Shown: positions 1 to 7,150, numbered from the stretch's first letter. The stretch is DNA of 11,435 nt from an uncultured Cellvibrio sp. (GCA_946481735.1 CAMLOU010000132.1:1-11435); one strand, 5' to 3'. A program made the numbers and translations. Notes: a model not told the origin generated them from the sequence alone.

Positions 1-815
1 AACCATTTGTCATTATCAATCGCATCGTTGAGTGCGGGTGGTTTGCCATTTTCCATAATGCCACTGGCACGACCGTAACCACCTACCACGATTAACCGGC
101 CGGTGTTGGCTTCGATGGTCATTTGCCCCAGCGTGTCGATCGCTCCCCGTGGATTAAAGGTGCTGAAATGATCGTTGGGAAAACTGAAAGGGTACTGTGC
201 TGCCTGGTGAATGCCACCGGTGCTATCGGTATAAGTGGCTGGCGTTGTGGCATTAAAGTGAAGTGTGGCAGCACCATTGGTAGAGGCGGACAACGCGCGT
301 GGCCCGGCATCAATGACCAGCTTGGTTAATCGCTCGGGATTGGACGGATCACCGGGAATTAATGTCTCATTGCGTACGGGTGGCGTCTTGCCATCTTCAT
401 ACGCAAAAATCCCTTCCTCTTCCTTGTTCGCACTGGTAATGGTGTAGTTGTTCGCTTTTTTGTTCGCCAGGTGAACCTGCCAGACAATATCTTTGATGGT
501 TTTTCCGTTAACCACATCGCCGATCTTTACTTCGCGGCCTGGATCAGTAGAAGGGTAAACCGTCTGCGGCGTATCGTAAGCGTAAATACGAAAGCGTGCG
601 GCCTGGCGTTTGGGATTTTGCTGGCTATCGCGCAAATCGCTCGCTTCAATGGGTGTGCTTTCGGTACCGGTTTTAATCGGCAAACCGCCAAAGATACCGG
701 TCTGTTTATCCATGAGTTTTCCGGCCGCTGTCTCCGGCGCCAGGTAATACTCTTCGCTAACCCCGACGCGGGAAAAGTTAATGCTCGGGTGAACTCTGAA
801 ATACGTATTCGACAT
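1..815 (-). CDS. LodA/GoxA-like CTQ-dependent oxidase, N-terminal part (3' end beyond window)
   Basis: The minus-strand frame is open from an ATG at 815 to the window edge (271 codons), so the C-terminus is missing. The start follows GAGGAG (823-828) at 7 nt. The protein begins MSNTYFRVHPSINFSRVG with no signal peptide. It then has the stretch KRQAARFRIYAYD and, later, WQVHLANKKANNYTI. These are family hallmarks of the L-lysine 6-oxidase LodA and glycine oxidase GoxA, enzymes with a cysteine tryptophylquinone cofactor that deaminate amino acids oxidatively and release hydrogen peroxide. The edge sequence DAIDNDKWF fits the segment where relatives continue with a DDTSDGP-like motif. The Cys and Trp that form the quinone lie in the missing C-terminal part, so activity and substrate cannot be judged. 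In known systems a flavoprotein (LodB/GoxB) matures the cofactor; none is seen here and it may lie further left. It is probably cotranscribed with the heme protein gene 21 bp upstream. Confidence 0.82.
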   Translation of the reverse strand, partial: MSNTYFRVHPSINFSRVGVSEEYYLAPETAAGKLMDKQTGIFGGLPIKTGTESTPIEASDLRDSQQNPKRQAARFRIYAYDTPQTVYPSTDPGREVKIGDVVNGKTIKDIVWQVHLANKKANNYTITSANKEEEGIFAYEDGKTPPVRNETLIPGDPSNPERLTKLVIDAGPRALSASTNGAATLHFNATTPATYTDSTGGIHQAAQYPFSFPNDHFSTFNPRGAIDTLGQMTIEANTGRLIVVGGYGRASGIMENGKPPALNDAIDNDKW

Positions 816-836
816 GATTCAGCTCCTCAATCAAAT

Positions 837-2144
837 TTATTGTGCGTCCGTGGTGTCTTGTGACCAGAAATAAATATTCTGGAATGCGTGGCTGATATTG
901 ATATTCAGCGCGGGCAGCGGCGCAAGGTCGGGGTTACCCGGAAAGGCCTGCATGGTGTTATGGCAACGGAAACAATTGTTCATGGTGCTTTGGGTTTGGG
1001 TGTAGGTTTCAATCGTTGCGTTGGATAACTTCACCGAGCCGGTGAGTATTTCGTCCGTCGCCAGTGACATATTTGGTTTTAGGCCGTTGTTCGCCGCAAA
1101 CCAGATTGCACCTACTTCAAAATAATTGCGCCACACATCATTCTCATCCAGATGCTTCAATACATCGGCGTTCAGGCTGGCAATATTGGCATCGTTCTGT
1201 TGGACGTTGGGATCGGTGCTGTTGGGATCATTGCCGAATTCAAACTGACGGCAGGCCTGGGTTGAAGGGCGTAATATTTGCGTGGCTTCATCCAGGGTTA
1301 ACTTATTGGTGTTGGCGTAATTAACATTACAGTCCTTGTATTGGGTGTTGGCTTTATAAAAGGTCCAATCCTTGTCGGACACAACGGTTGTCGGTGTAGC
1401 GTTTGCGGGAACGACGGGCGCATTGCGCTTATGTTCAAAGGTGGCCCAGATCATCTCCGGGTGATTCTCAACGACGCCGGCAATATGAAAGCCCACCAGT
1501 GCAAGCTTGACCTTATCGCGCTGGTTCGGGTCGACCACAATCTTGCCGTCTTTATTCACCAACTTGTTGATTTCGCCATCCATGGTGAACATATCGGAGA
1601 CATCATCGCCGGGTTGCACAATTTTCCAGGATACCTTGAGCTCCATGGTGCCGTCCGGAAAGTTGGTGGTGGGATTAAATTGTCGCACCACCGCAGGGTC
1701 GGTCAGTTTATTGCTCAAGATAAATTTCACAAAATTACTGTCGATGTGCTGCGAGTAATAGATCGCGCGCCCCTGCTGATCCACCATGATGCCGTCAGTA
1801 CCGGCTTGCAGGAACTCATTGAACGACTCCGGTGTGTTGCTTTTTTGCATGCGTGGCATCATGCCGCGATAAGGCACATCCTCAATCAATGAATTGGGTG
1901 ATGAAAACGACAGGAACAACGGCTTGCCATTCACTTCTTTGGTCAGCCACAAAAATGCCTGCCAGGACCATTGGTGAAAGGCGCAGTTGCTGTTAAAACC
2001 CGTGGTACCGGGTTCAGGTGTTTGTGAATGGGGAAACCAACTGGGGTCGGATTGACAATCGGCAAAGGCGGTTGGCGCGCCACACCATAATGCCAGGGAC
2101 AAGATGATAATACCGGGATTGGACAGTGAAGGTACGCGGTTCAC
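837..2144 (-). CDS. secreted mono-heme c-type cytochrome-like protein of unknown function
   Basis: This is a 435-residue protein. The start is GTG at 2144, preceded by AAGGAG six bases upstream; no ATG fits better. Residues 1-28 look like a Sec signal peptide with cleavage after AFA. One CXXCH motif (CFRCH, residues 391-395) lies near the C-terminus, so covalent attachment of one heme c in the periplasm is expected, with His395 as an axial ligand. Met398 is a possible but unproven second ligand. Residues of the long central part (about 30-380) do not match a family I can name. It has four further cysteines (in DCQSD, SNCAF, KDCNV and QACRQ). The gene ends 21 bp before the LodA-like oxidase gene, so the two probably form an operon. 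A role as electron acceptor, peroxide handler or maturation partner of that oxidase is inference from position only. I see no convincing promoter in the AT-rich 2145-2347 gap. Confidence 0.72.
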   Translation of the reverse strand: MNRVPSLSNPGIIILSLALWCGAPTAFADCQSDPSWFPHSQTPEPGTTGFNSNCAFHQWSWQAFLWLTKEVNGKPLFLSFSSPNSLIEDVPYRGMMPRMQKSNTPESFNEFLQAGTDGIMVDQQGRAIYYSQHIDSNFVKFILSNKLTDPAVVRQFNPTTNFPDGTMELKVSWKIVQPGDDVSDMFTMDGEINKLVNKDGKIVVDPNQRDKVKLALVGFHIAGVVENHPEMIWATFEHKRNAPVVPANATPTTVVSDKDWTFYKANTQYKDCNVNYANTNKLTLDEATQILRPSTQACRQFEFGNDPNSTDPNVQQNDANIASLNADVLKHLDENDVWRNYFEVGAIWFAANNGLKPNMSLATDEILTGSVKLSNATIETYTQTQSTMNNCFRCHNTMQAFPGNPDLAPLPALNINISHAFQNIYFWSQDTTDAQ

Positions 2145-2347
2145 GGCTAGCTCCTTTAGTACAGATTTATGTAGATATTAACGGTACACAAATACTGTAG
2201 ACGCTAAACCGCAGCGGAGATATTTCACGATATTACATATTCGGAAATAAATGTATCTCGTAAAAAATTAAAAGAAAATAATATTGTACTTGGCGCATGA
2301 TGCCGAATCAGGTGCTTGACAGGAGGGCGAAGGAAAATTAAATAGAA

Positions 2348-2698
2348 TTATTCGTCGGTGTGCGCCAGCAACAGCACCAGGAGTTCTTTATCTTTTTCAG
2401 TGGTGGGTTGCTGTTCAATGCCGAGGATGTGATCGCGCACGTGCACAATTTGTCCATGCATGTTGAGATTTTTTTTCTCTGCATCATGCAAACCAATTTC
2501 TTCACTGTCGATAAATAACTTGATGTGGTCACCCGCGCGAAACAGGTGTTCACCTAATAAGGCGATGCGCGCACCGGTCATGGACATATCAAGAATGTGA
2601 ACCTCCCACTGCTTGCTGGAATAGGCTAGTTGAGCATAAGCGCGCATGGGAAAACGTGGATGATTGCGACGGTCAGCGGGATTGTTACTCTCGGTCAT
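2348..2698 (-). CDS. PilZ domain protein (probable c-di-GMP receptor)
   Basis: This 116-residue protein consists almost entirely of one PilZ domain. Both c-di-GMP-binding motifs are present: RxxxR as R11-N-H-P-R15 near the N-terminus, and DxSxxG as D37-M-S-M-T-G42. Later strands include HGQIVHVRDHILGIE, the usual end of the PilZ barrel. It is therefore expected to bind c-di-GMP in the cytoplasm; the partner is unknown. Its start lies 9 bp after the stop of the upstream PilZ gene, with only a weak GAGATA ribosome site that overlaps the end of that gene, which suggests translational coupling. Low similarity to its neighbour outside the motifs argues against a recent tandem duplication. Confidence 0.85.
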   Translation of the reverse strand: MTESNNPADRRNHPRFPMRAYAQLAYSSKQWEVHILDMSMTGARIALLGEHLFRAGDHIKLFIDSEEIGLHDAEKKNLNMHGQIVHVRDHILGIEQQPTTEKDKELLVLLLAHTDE

Positions 2699-2707
2699 GG
2701 CAGTATC

Positions 2708-3076
2708 TCAAATGGTGGCAATCAGTTCCGTCAGTTCGCGCTCTGCGGCAGAGGGGTCATCAATATTCAATTCAATCAAGCGACGCAGATGGCCAATGCT
2801 CTCCATATCAATGGATATACACTCCAGTCCAAGCAAATGATGCTCCTGGTGAACGGGCTGAACCACCATGTTGATGCTGGCCTGGTCGGAAAGTGGGATG
2901 CTGGCGGTCAGCGATACCTGTGGGTTGCAATCGGCCGCCACCGGCAGCTCGACAAGCACACCTTTGAGTGAAATATCCAGTAATTTACCCTGCCATTGCT
3001 GATCGCCCTGTACCAGGGTGACCGGCGTGGAAAAATTCACGCGGCTAAAACGACGTCTTTCGCGGTGTTCTGTCAT
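2708..3076 (-). CDS. PilZ domain protein, MapZ (PA4608)-like c-di-GMP receptor
   Basis: This 122-residue single-domain PilZ protein carries the intact binding motifs R8-R-F-S-R12 and D34-I-S-L-K-G39. The ending, LLGLECISIDMESIGHLRRL followed by IELN, closely resembles the C-terminal helix region of Pseudomonas aeruginosa PA4608 (MapZ), as does the overall length of about 125 residues. In Pseudomonas, MapZ with c-di-GMP binds the chemotaxis methyltransferase CheR1 and changes flagellar switching. The same role here is inference, since no chemotaxis gene lies in the window. The ATG at 3076 is preceded by GAGGT about 11 bases upstream, a somewhat distant ribosome site. It is the first gene of a two-gene minus-strand operon that diverges from the mak-btu operon across a 167-bp gap. 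Confidence 0.87.
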   Translation of the reverse strand: MTEHRERRRFSRVNFSTPVTLVQGDQQWQGKLLDISLKGVLVELPVAADCNPQVSLTASIPLSDQASINMVVQPVHQEHHLLGLECISIDMESIGHLRRLIELNIDDPSAAERELTELIATI

Positions 3077-3172
3077 GACCTGTCAATACCTCAACGCTGT
3101 TACATCCCATCCTGCACATGGCGCAGACTGTCTTTAGTGTAGACCTTTTATGGCTGTTGGCCACCGGCCGGT

Positions 3173-3202
3173 TTGCGCGCTTACGGATGGCAAACCTATA
3201 AT
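3173..3202 (+). promoter_or_regulatory. putative sigma70 promoter of the mak-btuFCD operon
   Basis: A perfect TATAAT lies at 3197-3202. The only -35 candidate is TTGCGC at 3173-3178 with an 18-bp spacer, a poor match. The -10 box lies 41 bp upstream of the mak ATG, a normal leader length. On the opposite strand a weaker TACACT (complement of 3136-3141) could serve the PilZ operon but has no good -35. Confidence 0.4.
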
Positions 3203-3243
3203 CGCGCATCTTCACCGGTCCCGGACAACGAAAAGGTTCATTT

Positions 3244-4164
3244 ATGGCGGAAACAGCGGCACAACTGCGTATTGGTATTGATCTGGGGGGCACCAAAACC
3301 GAGGTTATCCTGCTCAGCGGCGCAAATGGCGAGCTGTTTCGTACCCGTATCCCGACGGTGCGCGACGATTATGCGGCTACGCTAGCCGCGATTGCGGGGC
3401 TGGTAGTCGAGGCGGAAGCCGCCGCAGGTGTGGGCAATCTGCCGGTGGGCGTGGGCATACCCGGCACCGTCTCGCGCAAGAGCGGCCTGGTGAAAAATGC
3501 CAATTCCACCTGGATCAACGGCAAACCGCTGCAGCAGGATTTGTCGCGTCACTTGCAACGGGATGTAAAAGTCACCAACGATGCCAACTGCCTGGCCGTG
3601 TCAGAGGCCACCGATGGCGCGGGCAAGGGGTATGATCTGGTGTTTGCCGGCATCCTGGGCACGGGGTGCGGTGCCGGTCTGGCCTGGCGCGGTGAGCCGA
3701 TAGTGGGGCCCAACGGTGTGGCTGGCGAGTGGGGTCACAACCCCTTGCCCTGGACGTCGCCCACCGAGTTGCAGGCGCGACCTTGTTATTGTGGCAAAAC
3801 CGGTTGCCAGGAAACTTTTTTATCCGGCACCGGCCTGTGCCTGACCTATCAACGCATGACCGGCGAAAAACTTACTGGCCACGAGATTGTCACGCGCGCT
3901 GCCGACGGCAACAGTGCGGCCATCAAAACCCTGGAGGATTATCTGGATGCATTGGCGCGCGGGCTGGCGGCGGTCATCAATGTGCTGGACCCGGATGTGA
4001 TTGTCCTTGGTGGCGGTGCATCCAATATCGCGCAGATTTATTCAACCGTGCCGACCTTATTGCCGCGCTATGTGTTCGGTGGTGAATGCGACACGCCGAT
4101 TGTGCAAGCGGTGCACGGCGACTCCAGCGGTGTGCGCGGCGCCGCCTGGTTAAACCCTTTGTGA
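3244..4164 (+). CDS. mak: ROK-family fructokinase (Mak type)
   Basis: This 306-residue cytoplasmic sugar kinase is expected to phosphorylate fructose (and perhaps mannose) with ATP to the 6-phosphate. The N-terminal phosphate-binding motif DLGGTKTE is at residues 13-20. The substrate-loop stretch VKNANSTW is at 83-90. The catalytic Asp is D113 in TNDANC. GTGCGAG is at 139-145. The ROK zinc site is H165 (in GEWGHNPLPW) plus C181, C183 and C188 of CYCGKTGC. The ending HGDSSGVRGAAWL and the ANSTW loop match E. coli Mak more closely than NagK or glucokinase, so fructokinase is preferred over N-acetylglucosamine kinase. The ATG follows AAAAGG at a 7-base spacing and adds 8 residues relative to the E. 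coli start. Its TGA overlaps the GTG of btuF by 4 bp. Confidence 0.9.
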   Translation: MAETAAQLRIGIDLGGTKTEVILLSGANGELFRTRIPTVRDDYAATLAAIAGLVVEAEAAAGVGNLPVGVGIPGTVSRKSGLVKNANSTWINGKPLQQDLSRHLQRDVKVTNDANCLAVSEATDGAGKGYDLVFAGILGTGCGAGLAWRGEPIVGPNGVAGEWGHNPLPWTSPTELQARPCYCGKTGCQETFLSGTGLCLTYQRMTGEKLTGHEIVTRAADGNSAAIKTLEDYLDALARGLAAVINVLDPDVIVLGGGASNIAQIYSTVPTLLPRYVFGGECDTPIVQAVHGDSSGVRGAAWLNPL

Positions 4165-4979
4165 TCCCGGTTAGCTATCCTTTGATATTGTTACGTTTTC
4201 TCCTCAGTGTTGTGCTGTGTGTGTCCTTGGTGAGTCACGCCGCGCCGCAACGTATTGCTTCGTTAAATTTATGTCTTGATCAATTGCTGTTGGCCTGGGT
4301 GCCGAAGCAGCGTATCGCCTCCGTCACGTATTTATCGGCGAATCCACAATTGTCGACGGTGGTGGATCAACTTGATGGTTTGCATATCAATCATGGTTTG
4401 GCAGAAGAGTTGATTCCCTTGCAGCCGGATTTAATTATCGCTGGCGAATTCGGCGCAGGGGATGCGGTGACCTTGTTGCAGCGTTTCGGTTATCCCGTGG
4501 AGCGCATTGCCTTGCCGCGCACGCTGGACGACATCATCACGCATATTGAAAGCGTCGGCGCTTTGGTCGGTGCACAAACGCAAGCGGCGCAGATGGTGAA
4601 TGAATTGCGTGCGCAACTGGCCGCGTTGGATGCGCAACCGGCGCAGGCGAATAAGACGTCGGCGATCTGGTATTCGCCTAATGGCGTGGTGGCGGGCAGC
4701 GATACGCTGGAACATGAGTTGTTGATGCGCGCCGGTTTTCGCAACCTGGCAGCGGAGCAGGGGATTGTGAGTTTTGCGCAGATGGATCTGGAGCAGTTGG
4801 TGGTGGCGCAGCCGGATGTGCTGATTGTGGAAGGTGGTTATGTGCAGGCGTTTTCGGTGGCGCGGGAGTATCTGGAGCATCCGGCGTTGAAGCGGAGTAG
4901 TCGGGTGATTGAGTTGCCGGCGGCGTTGTCGGTGTGTAGTGCGCCGGTGGTGGTGGATGTGTTGCGGGCTTTGCGGTGA
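4161..4979 (+). CDS. btuF: periplasmic corrinoid-binding protein of ABC importer (BtuF type)
   Basis: This 272-residue cluster A-III (FepB/BtuF) solute-binding protein is expected to bind vitamin B12 in the periplasm and deliver it to BtuCD. I chose GTG 4161, which overlaps the mak stop as GTGA. From it a signal peptide runs to about residue 27 (hydrophobic ILLRFLLSVVLCVSLVSHA), with no lipobox at C20. A longer in-frame start at 4086 would put an arginine-rich stretch before the signal and lies inside mak. The mature protein opens with RIASLNLCLDQLLLAW, continues with ELIPLQPDLIIAG and YSPNGVVAGSDTLEHELL, and shows the two-lobed family pattern joined by a helix. Iron-siderophore binding is the main alternative for this fold. 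The neighbouring riboswitch-btuB-cobO unit makes corrinoid much more likely. The 3' half is unusually G- and T-rich. Confidence 0.85.
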   Translation: MIPVSYPLILLRFLLSVVLCVSLVSHAAPQRIASLNLCLDQLLLAWVPKQRIASVTYLSANPQLSTVVDQLDGLHINHGLAEELIPLQPDLIIAGEFGAGDAVTLLQRFGYPVERIALPRTLDDIITHIESVGALVGAQTQAAQMVNELRAQLAALDAQPAQANKTSAIWYSPNGVVAGSDTLEHELLMRAGFRNLAAEQGIVSFAQMDLEQLVVAQPDVLIVEGGYVQAFSVAREYLEHPALKRSSRVIELPAALSVCSAPVVVDVLRALR

Positions 4980-5983
4980 TTTTTGTGCGTTCAATAAATT
5001 TTAGTGTGTTAATTATTTCTCTCATCTCTCTGTTGTTTATCAGCAGCGTGTTTGCATTGCATGTGGGTATGGCGGAGATATCGGTGTGGCAGGCGTGGCG
5101 GGATTTGTGGGGGGATGAGCGCAGCCTGGCGGAGGTGGTGGTGTGGGATATTCGGTTGCCGCGGGTGTTGTTGGCGTTGCTGGTGGGCGCGACTTTGGGG
5201 ATGGCGGGGGCGGCGATGCAGGGGTTGTTGCGGAATCCTTTGGCGGAGCCGGGGATTCTCGGTGTGTCGAGTGGGGCGGCGTTGGGTGCGGTCTTGGTGT
5301 TGTATTTTGGTGTGGCGGCGGGGGCGTGGTATTGGTTGCCCGTAGCGTCGATCACCGGGGCGTTTGTGGCCTTGTTGTTGGTGTATGTCTTGGCGGGTTT
5401 ACATAGCAGTTTGTTGGCGTTGATTCTGGCGGGTGTGGCGATTAATGCAATGGCGGGGGCGCTGATCGCGGTTGCGTTAAATTTTGCGCCGAGTTTGTTT
5501 GCGATGCAGGAGATTGTGTTCTGGATGATGGGTTCGCTGGCGAATCGCAATATGAATCATGTGACGGTGGCCTTGCCGTTTATTTTATTGGGTTGGTTAT
5601 TATTGTTAAGTCGCAGCCGCTATCTGGATGCCTTGAGTCTGGGGGAGGACAGTGCGCGTTCCCTGGGTTTTCACACGCAGCGTGAGCGGGGTATTTTGTT
5701 GTTGGGGTTGGCGTTGTGTGTGGGCGCTTGCGTCGCAGTGAGTGGCAGTATCGGTTTTGTGGGTTTGGTGGTGCCGCATTTGTTGCGTCCGTTGGTGGGC
5801 TATCGGCCGGGTCGTTTGTTGGTGGCTAGTGCGTTGGGCGGTGCTTTGTTGGTGCTGTTGGCGGATATCCTGGTGCGGCAATTGGATATCGCGCGGGAAT
5901 TAAAATTGGGTGTGGTGACATCGCTATTGGGTGGGCCATTCTTTTTGTTATTGATTTTAAAAACGCGCAGTCGGTGGGTATAG
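4976..5983 (+). CDS. btuC: vitamin B12 ABC importer, permease subunit (BtuC type)
   Basis: This 335-residue inner-membrane permease of the FecCD/BtuC family, length typical, works as a homodimer with two BtuD subunits. The family signature RLPRVLLALLVG begins at residue 60, followed by QGLLRNPLAEPGILGVSSGA. Near the C-terminus is SGSIGFVGLVVPHLLRPLVG, the cytoplasmic coupling region that meets BtuD. Hydrophobic segments along the length fit about ten membrane helices. The start GTG 4976 overlaps the btuF stop by 4 bp (GTGA), repeating the mak-btuF junction and implying translational coupling. Codon use is odd next to its neighbours: leucine is mostly TTG and alanine mostly GCG, giving a strongly keto-rich coding strand. 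Confidence 0.9.
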   Translation: MIFVRSINFSVLIISLISLLFISSVFALHVGMAEISVWQAWRDLWGDERSLAEVVVWDIRLPRVLLALLVGATLGMAGAAMQGLLRNPLAEPGILGVSSGAALGAVLVLYFGVAAGAWYWLPVASITGAFVALLLVYVLAGLHSSLLALILAGVAINAMAGALIAVALNFAPSLFAMQEIVFWMMGSLANRNMNHVTVALPFILLGWLLLLSRSRYLDALSLGEDSARSLGFHTQRERGILLLGLALCVGACVAVSGSIGFVGLVVPHLLRPLVGYRPGRLLVASALGGALLVLLADILVRQLDIARELKLGVVTSLLGGPFFLLLILKTRSRWV

Positions 5984-5986
5984 ATC

Positions 5987-6814
5987 ATGTTAAATGCAGA
6001 GAATCCCAACCAGACTTTTTGTCAGTTACGCGCCGAGAATCTTCACCTGCAATTCAAGTCGAATCCCATCTTGCAAGGCATTGACCTGCAATTATCCAGC
6101 GGTGAGTTTGTCGGGCTGATTGGCCCTAACGGCGCCGGTAAAAGTTCGTTGCTGCGTGTGTTGAGTGGTTTGTTAACGGCGCAGCAGGGGCAGGTGACAC
6201 TGCAGTTGCCGCAGGACAACCCAAAAAATATTGTGGAGATTTCCGCGCAGATCCGCGCGCGTTTTTTAGGGTATTTGCCGCAACAGGAAAAGCCGGCCTG
6301 GCCGTTAACGGTTGAGCACCTGGTTGGCTTGGGTCGGGCGCCCTGGCATAAACCGATGGGCAATAAAAGCACGCGAGATCACAGCGCTGTTGAGCAGGCA
6401 TTGCAGGTTACGGATTTGCAGGCGCTGCGCAAACGACCGGTAACGGAATTATCCGGCGGTGAATTGCAGCGTTGTTTACTAGCGCGGGTGTTTGCCGGTG
6501 AACCGCCATTGATTCTTGCCGACGAACCCATTGCGGCGCTTGATCCCTACCATCAATTGCAGATCATGGAATTGTTACAGGCGCATGCGCAACAGGGCGG
6601 TGCAGTCATGGCGGCATTGCATGACCTGAGCCTGGCGTCGCGTTTCTGCAAGCGTTTGATCCTGCTGCACCACGGTCGTGTGGTGGCCGACGGTGAGCCC
6701 ATTGCCGTGCTGACCCCGCAAAACCTTGCAGAGGTGTATGGGATAACCGCCCACGTGGATTGTCGCGATGACGGGGTGGTGATTATTCCCCGGCAACGAG
6801 CCTCATTGGTGTGA
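5987..6814 (+). CDS. btuD: vitamin B12 ABC importer, ATPase subunit (BtuD type)
   Basis: This 275-residue ABC ATPase powers BtuC. All motifs are intact: Walker A GPNGAGKSS (residues 46-54), Q-loop YLPQQ (96-100), signature LSGGE (155-159), Walker B LILADE (175-180), D-loop ALD (184-186) and H-loop H212 in MAALHDLS. The insert between Walker A and the Q-loop is about 50 residues, as in the FecE/BtuD subgroup. The ATG at 5987 lies 3 bp after the btuC stop, with a GGTGGG ribosome site inside the end of btuC. It is the last gene before the riboswitch. Two bases after its stop begins a pair of REP-like palindromes, which may mark the 3' end of the mak-btuFCD transcript. Confidence 0.92.
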   Translation: MLNAENPNQTFCQLRAENLHLQFKSNPILQGIDLQLSSGEFVGLIGPNGAGKSSLLRVLSGLLTAQQGQVTLQLPQDNPKNIVEISAQIRARFLGYLPQQEKPAWPLTVEHLVGLGRAPWHKPMGNKSTRDHSAVEQALQVTDLQALRKRPVTELSGGELQRCLLARVFAGEPPLILADEPIAALDPYHQLQIMELLQAHAQQGGAVMAALHDLSLASRFCKRLILLHHGRVVADGEPIAVLTPQNLAEVYGITAHVDCRDDGVVIIPRQRASLV

Positions 6815-6816
6815 TT

Positions 6817-6907
6817 GTCTGATTACAGCACGGTGTGCCTAATTCGACCTACGGCTACTGAACGGCGTATTGTAGGTCGCGTTAGCCGCACCGCGGCGTA
6901 ACCCGAC
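6817..6907. repeat. pair of inverted REP-like palindromes (BIME-like element)
   Basis: There are two 36-base units in opposite orientation with their GTAG ends facing each other. The right unit starts GTAGGTCG at 6872 and reads to 6907 on the plus strand. The left unit is its inverted copy, 6852 back to 6817 on the minus strand. Aligned without gaps they agree at 27 of 36 bases, including the first 8. Each unit is itself an imperfect palindrome: in the right copy 6876-6889 pairs with 6893-6907 around an ACC loop, with one mismatch and one bulge. The leading GTAG followed by an imperfect palindrome is the hallmark of REP sequences mobilised by RAYT (TnpA-REP) proteins. It lies 2 bp after btuD and could end or protect that transcript. 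Confidence 0.7.
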
Positions 6908-6929
6908 AAAAAGCAAATTAATACGCCGC

Positions 6930-6958
6930 TTGACTCCCTCCCCCTAACCCCGTAACTT
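6930..6958 (+). promoter_or_regulatory. putative promoter of the riboswitch-btuB-cobO unit
   Basis: TTGACT (6930-6935, 5 of 6 to the -35 consensus) is followed by a 17-base spacer and TAACTT (6953-6958, 3 of 6). Transcription would start near 6965, right at the 5' edge of the cobalamin aptamer, which supports the call despite the weak -10. Confidence 0.5.
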
Positions 6959-6960
6959 GC

Positions 6961-7100
6961 GCGCCGAGGTGTCTGATGGCCGCATTATTTGGGCCTGGAT
7001 CAGAGTAAATGGGAAGCCGGTGCGCGCACTTTGCGCAATCCCGACACTGCCCCCGCAACGGTGAACATCTTCGCGATGTGAGTCCGATACCAGCCTCACG
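6961..7100 (+). ncRNA. cobalamin riboswitch aptamer
   Basis: The conserved core is read directly: AAATGGGAAGCCGGTG at 7007-7022, then ACTGCCCCCGCAACGG at 7046-7061, then the B12 box GAGTCCGATACCAGCC at 7080-7095. Supporting helices are visible. TCTGAT (6972-6977) pairs with ATCAGA (6999-7004), ACATC (7065-7069) pairs with GATGT (7075-7079), and GAGG (6966-6969) can pair with CCTC (7094-7097) to close the aptamer. It lies upstream of btuB on the same strand. Adenosylcobalamin-type corrinoids are the expected ligand, and binding should reduce expression of btuB and the following cobO. Exact edges are approximate. Confidence 0.95.
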
Positions 7101-7127
7101 GGACCTGCTTGCATGTCCACACACGCA

Positions 7128-7150
7128 CGATGTAGCGGAGGGCTTCATCG
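7128..7150 (+). promoter_or_regulatory. leader hairpin with a GGAGG loop, possible part of expression platform
   Basis: CGATG (7128-7132) pairs with CATCG (7146-7150). After a T-T mismatch, AGC (7134-7136) pairs with GCT (7142-7144), leaving GGAGG in the loop. GGAGGG (7137-7142) is also exactly complementary to CCCTCC at 7205-7210, next to the btuB ribosome-site hairpin. Such a downstream hairpin is usual in cobalamin riboswitches, where its loop touches the aptamer. The role here is inference. Confidence 0.45.

Noticed and set aside
471..863. Plus-strand open frame of 130 codons
   Set aside because: It is antisense to the LodA-like reading frame, has no ribosome site, and its product resembles nothing; the minus-strand frame has clear family motifs.
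1341..1892. Plus-strand open frame of 183 codons
   Set aside because: It lies wholly opposite the heme-protein gene, which has a signal peptide, a CXXCH motif and a ribosome site.
2316..2344. TTGACA followed at 17 bases by TAAATA on the plus strand
   Set aside because: The -10 matches only 3 of 6 and no plus-strand gene follows; it would be antisense to the PilZ genes without other support.
4086..4160. Upstream start for btuF inside mak
   Set aside because: It would place an arginine/cysteine-rich stretch before the signal peptide; GTG 4161 gives a normal signal peptide and the same GTGA overlap seen at btuF-btuC.
4678..5550. Minus-strand open frame of 290 codons
   Set aside because: It is a by-product of the G/T-rich btuF-btuC coding strand, which leaves few stops on the complement; the translation is low-complexity and rich in Pro, Thr and Ala.
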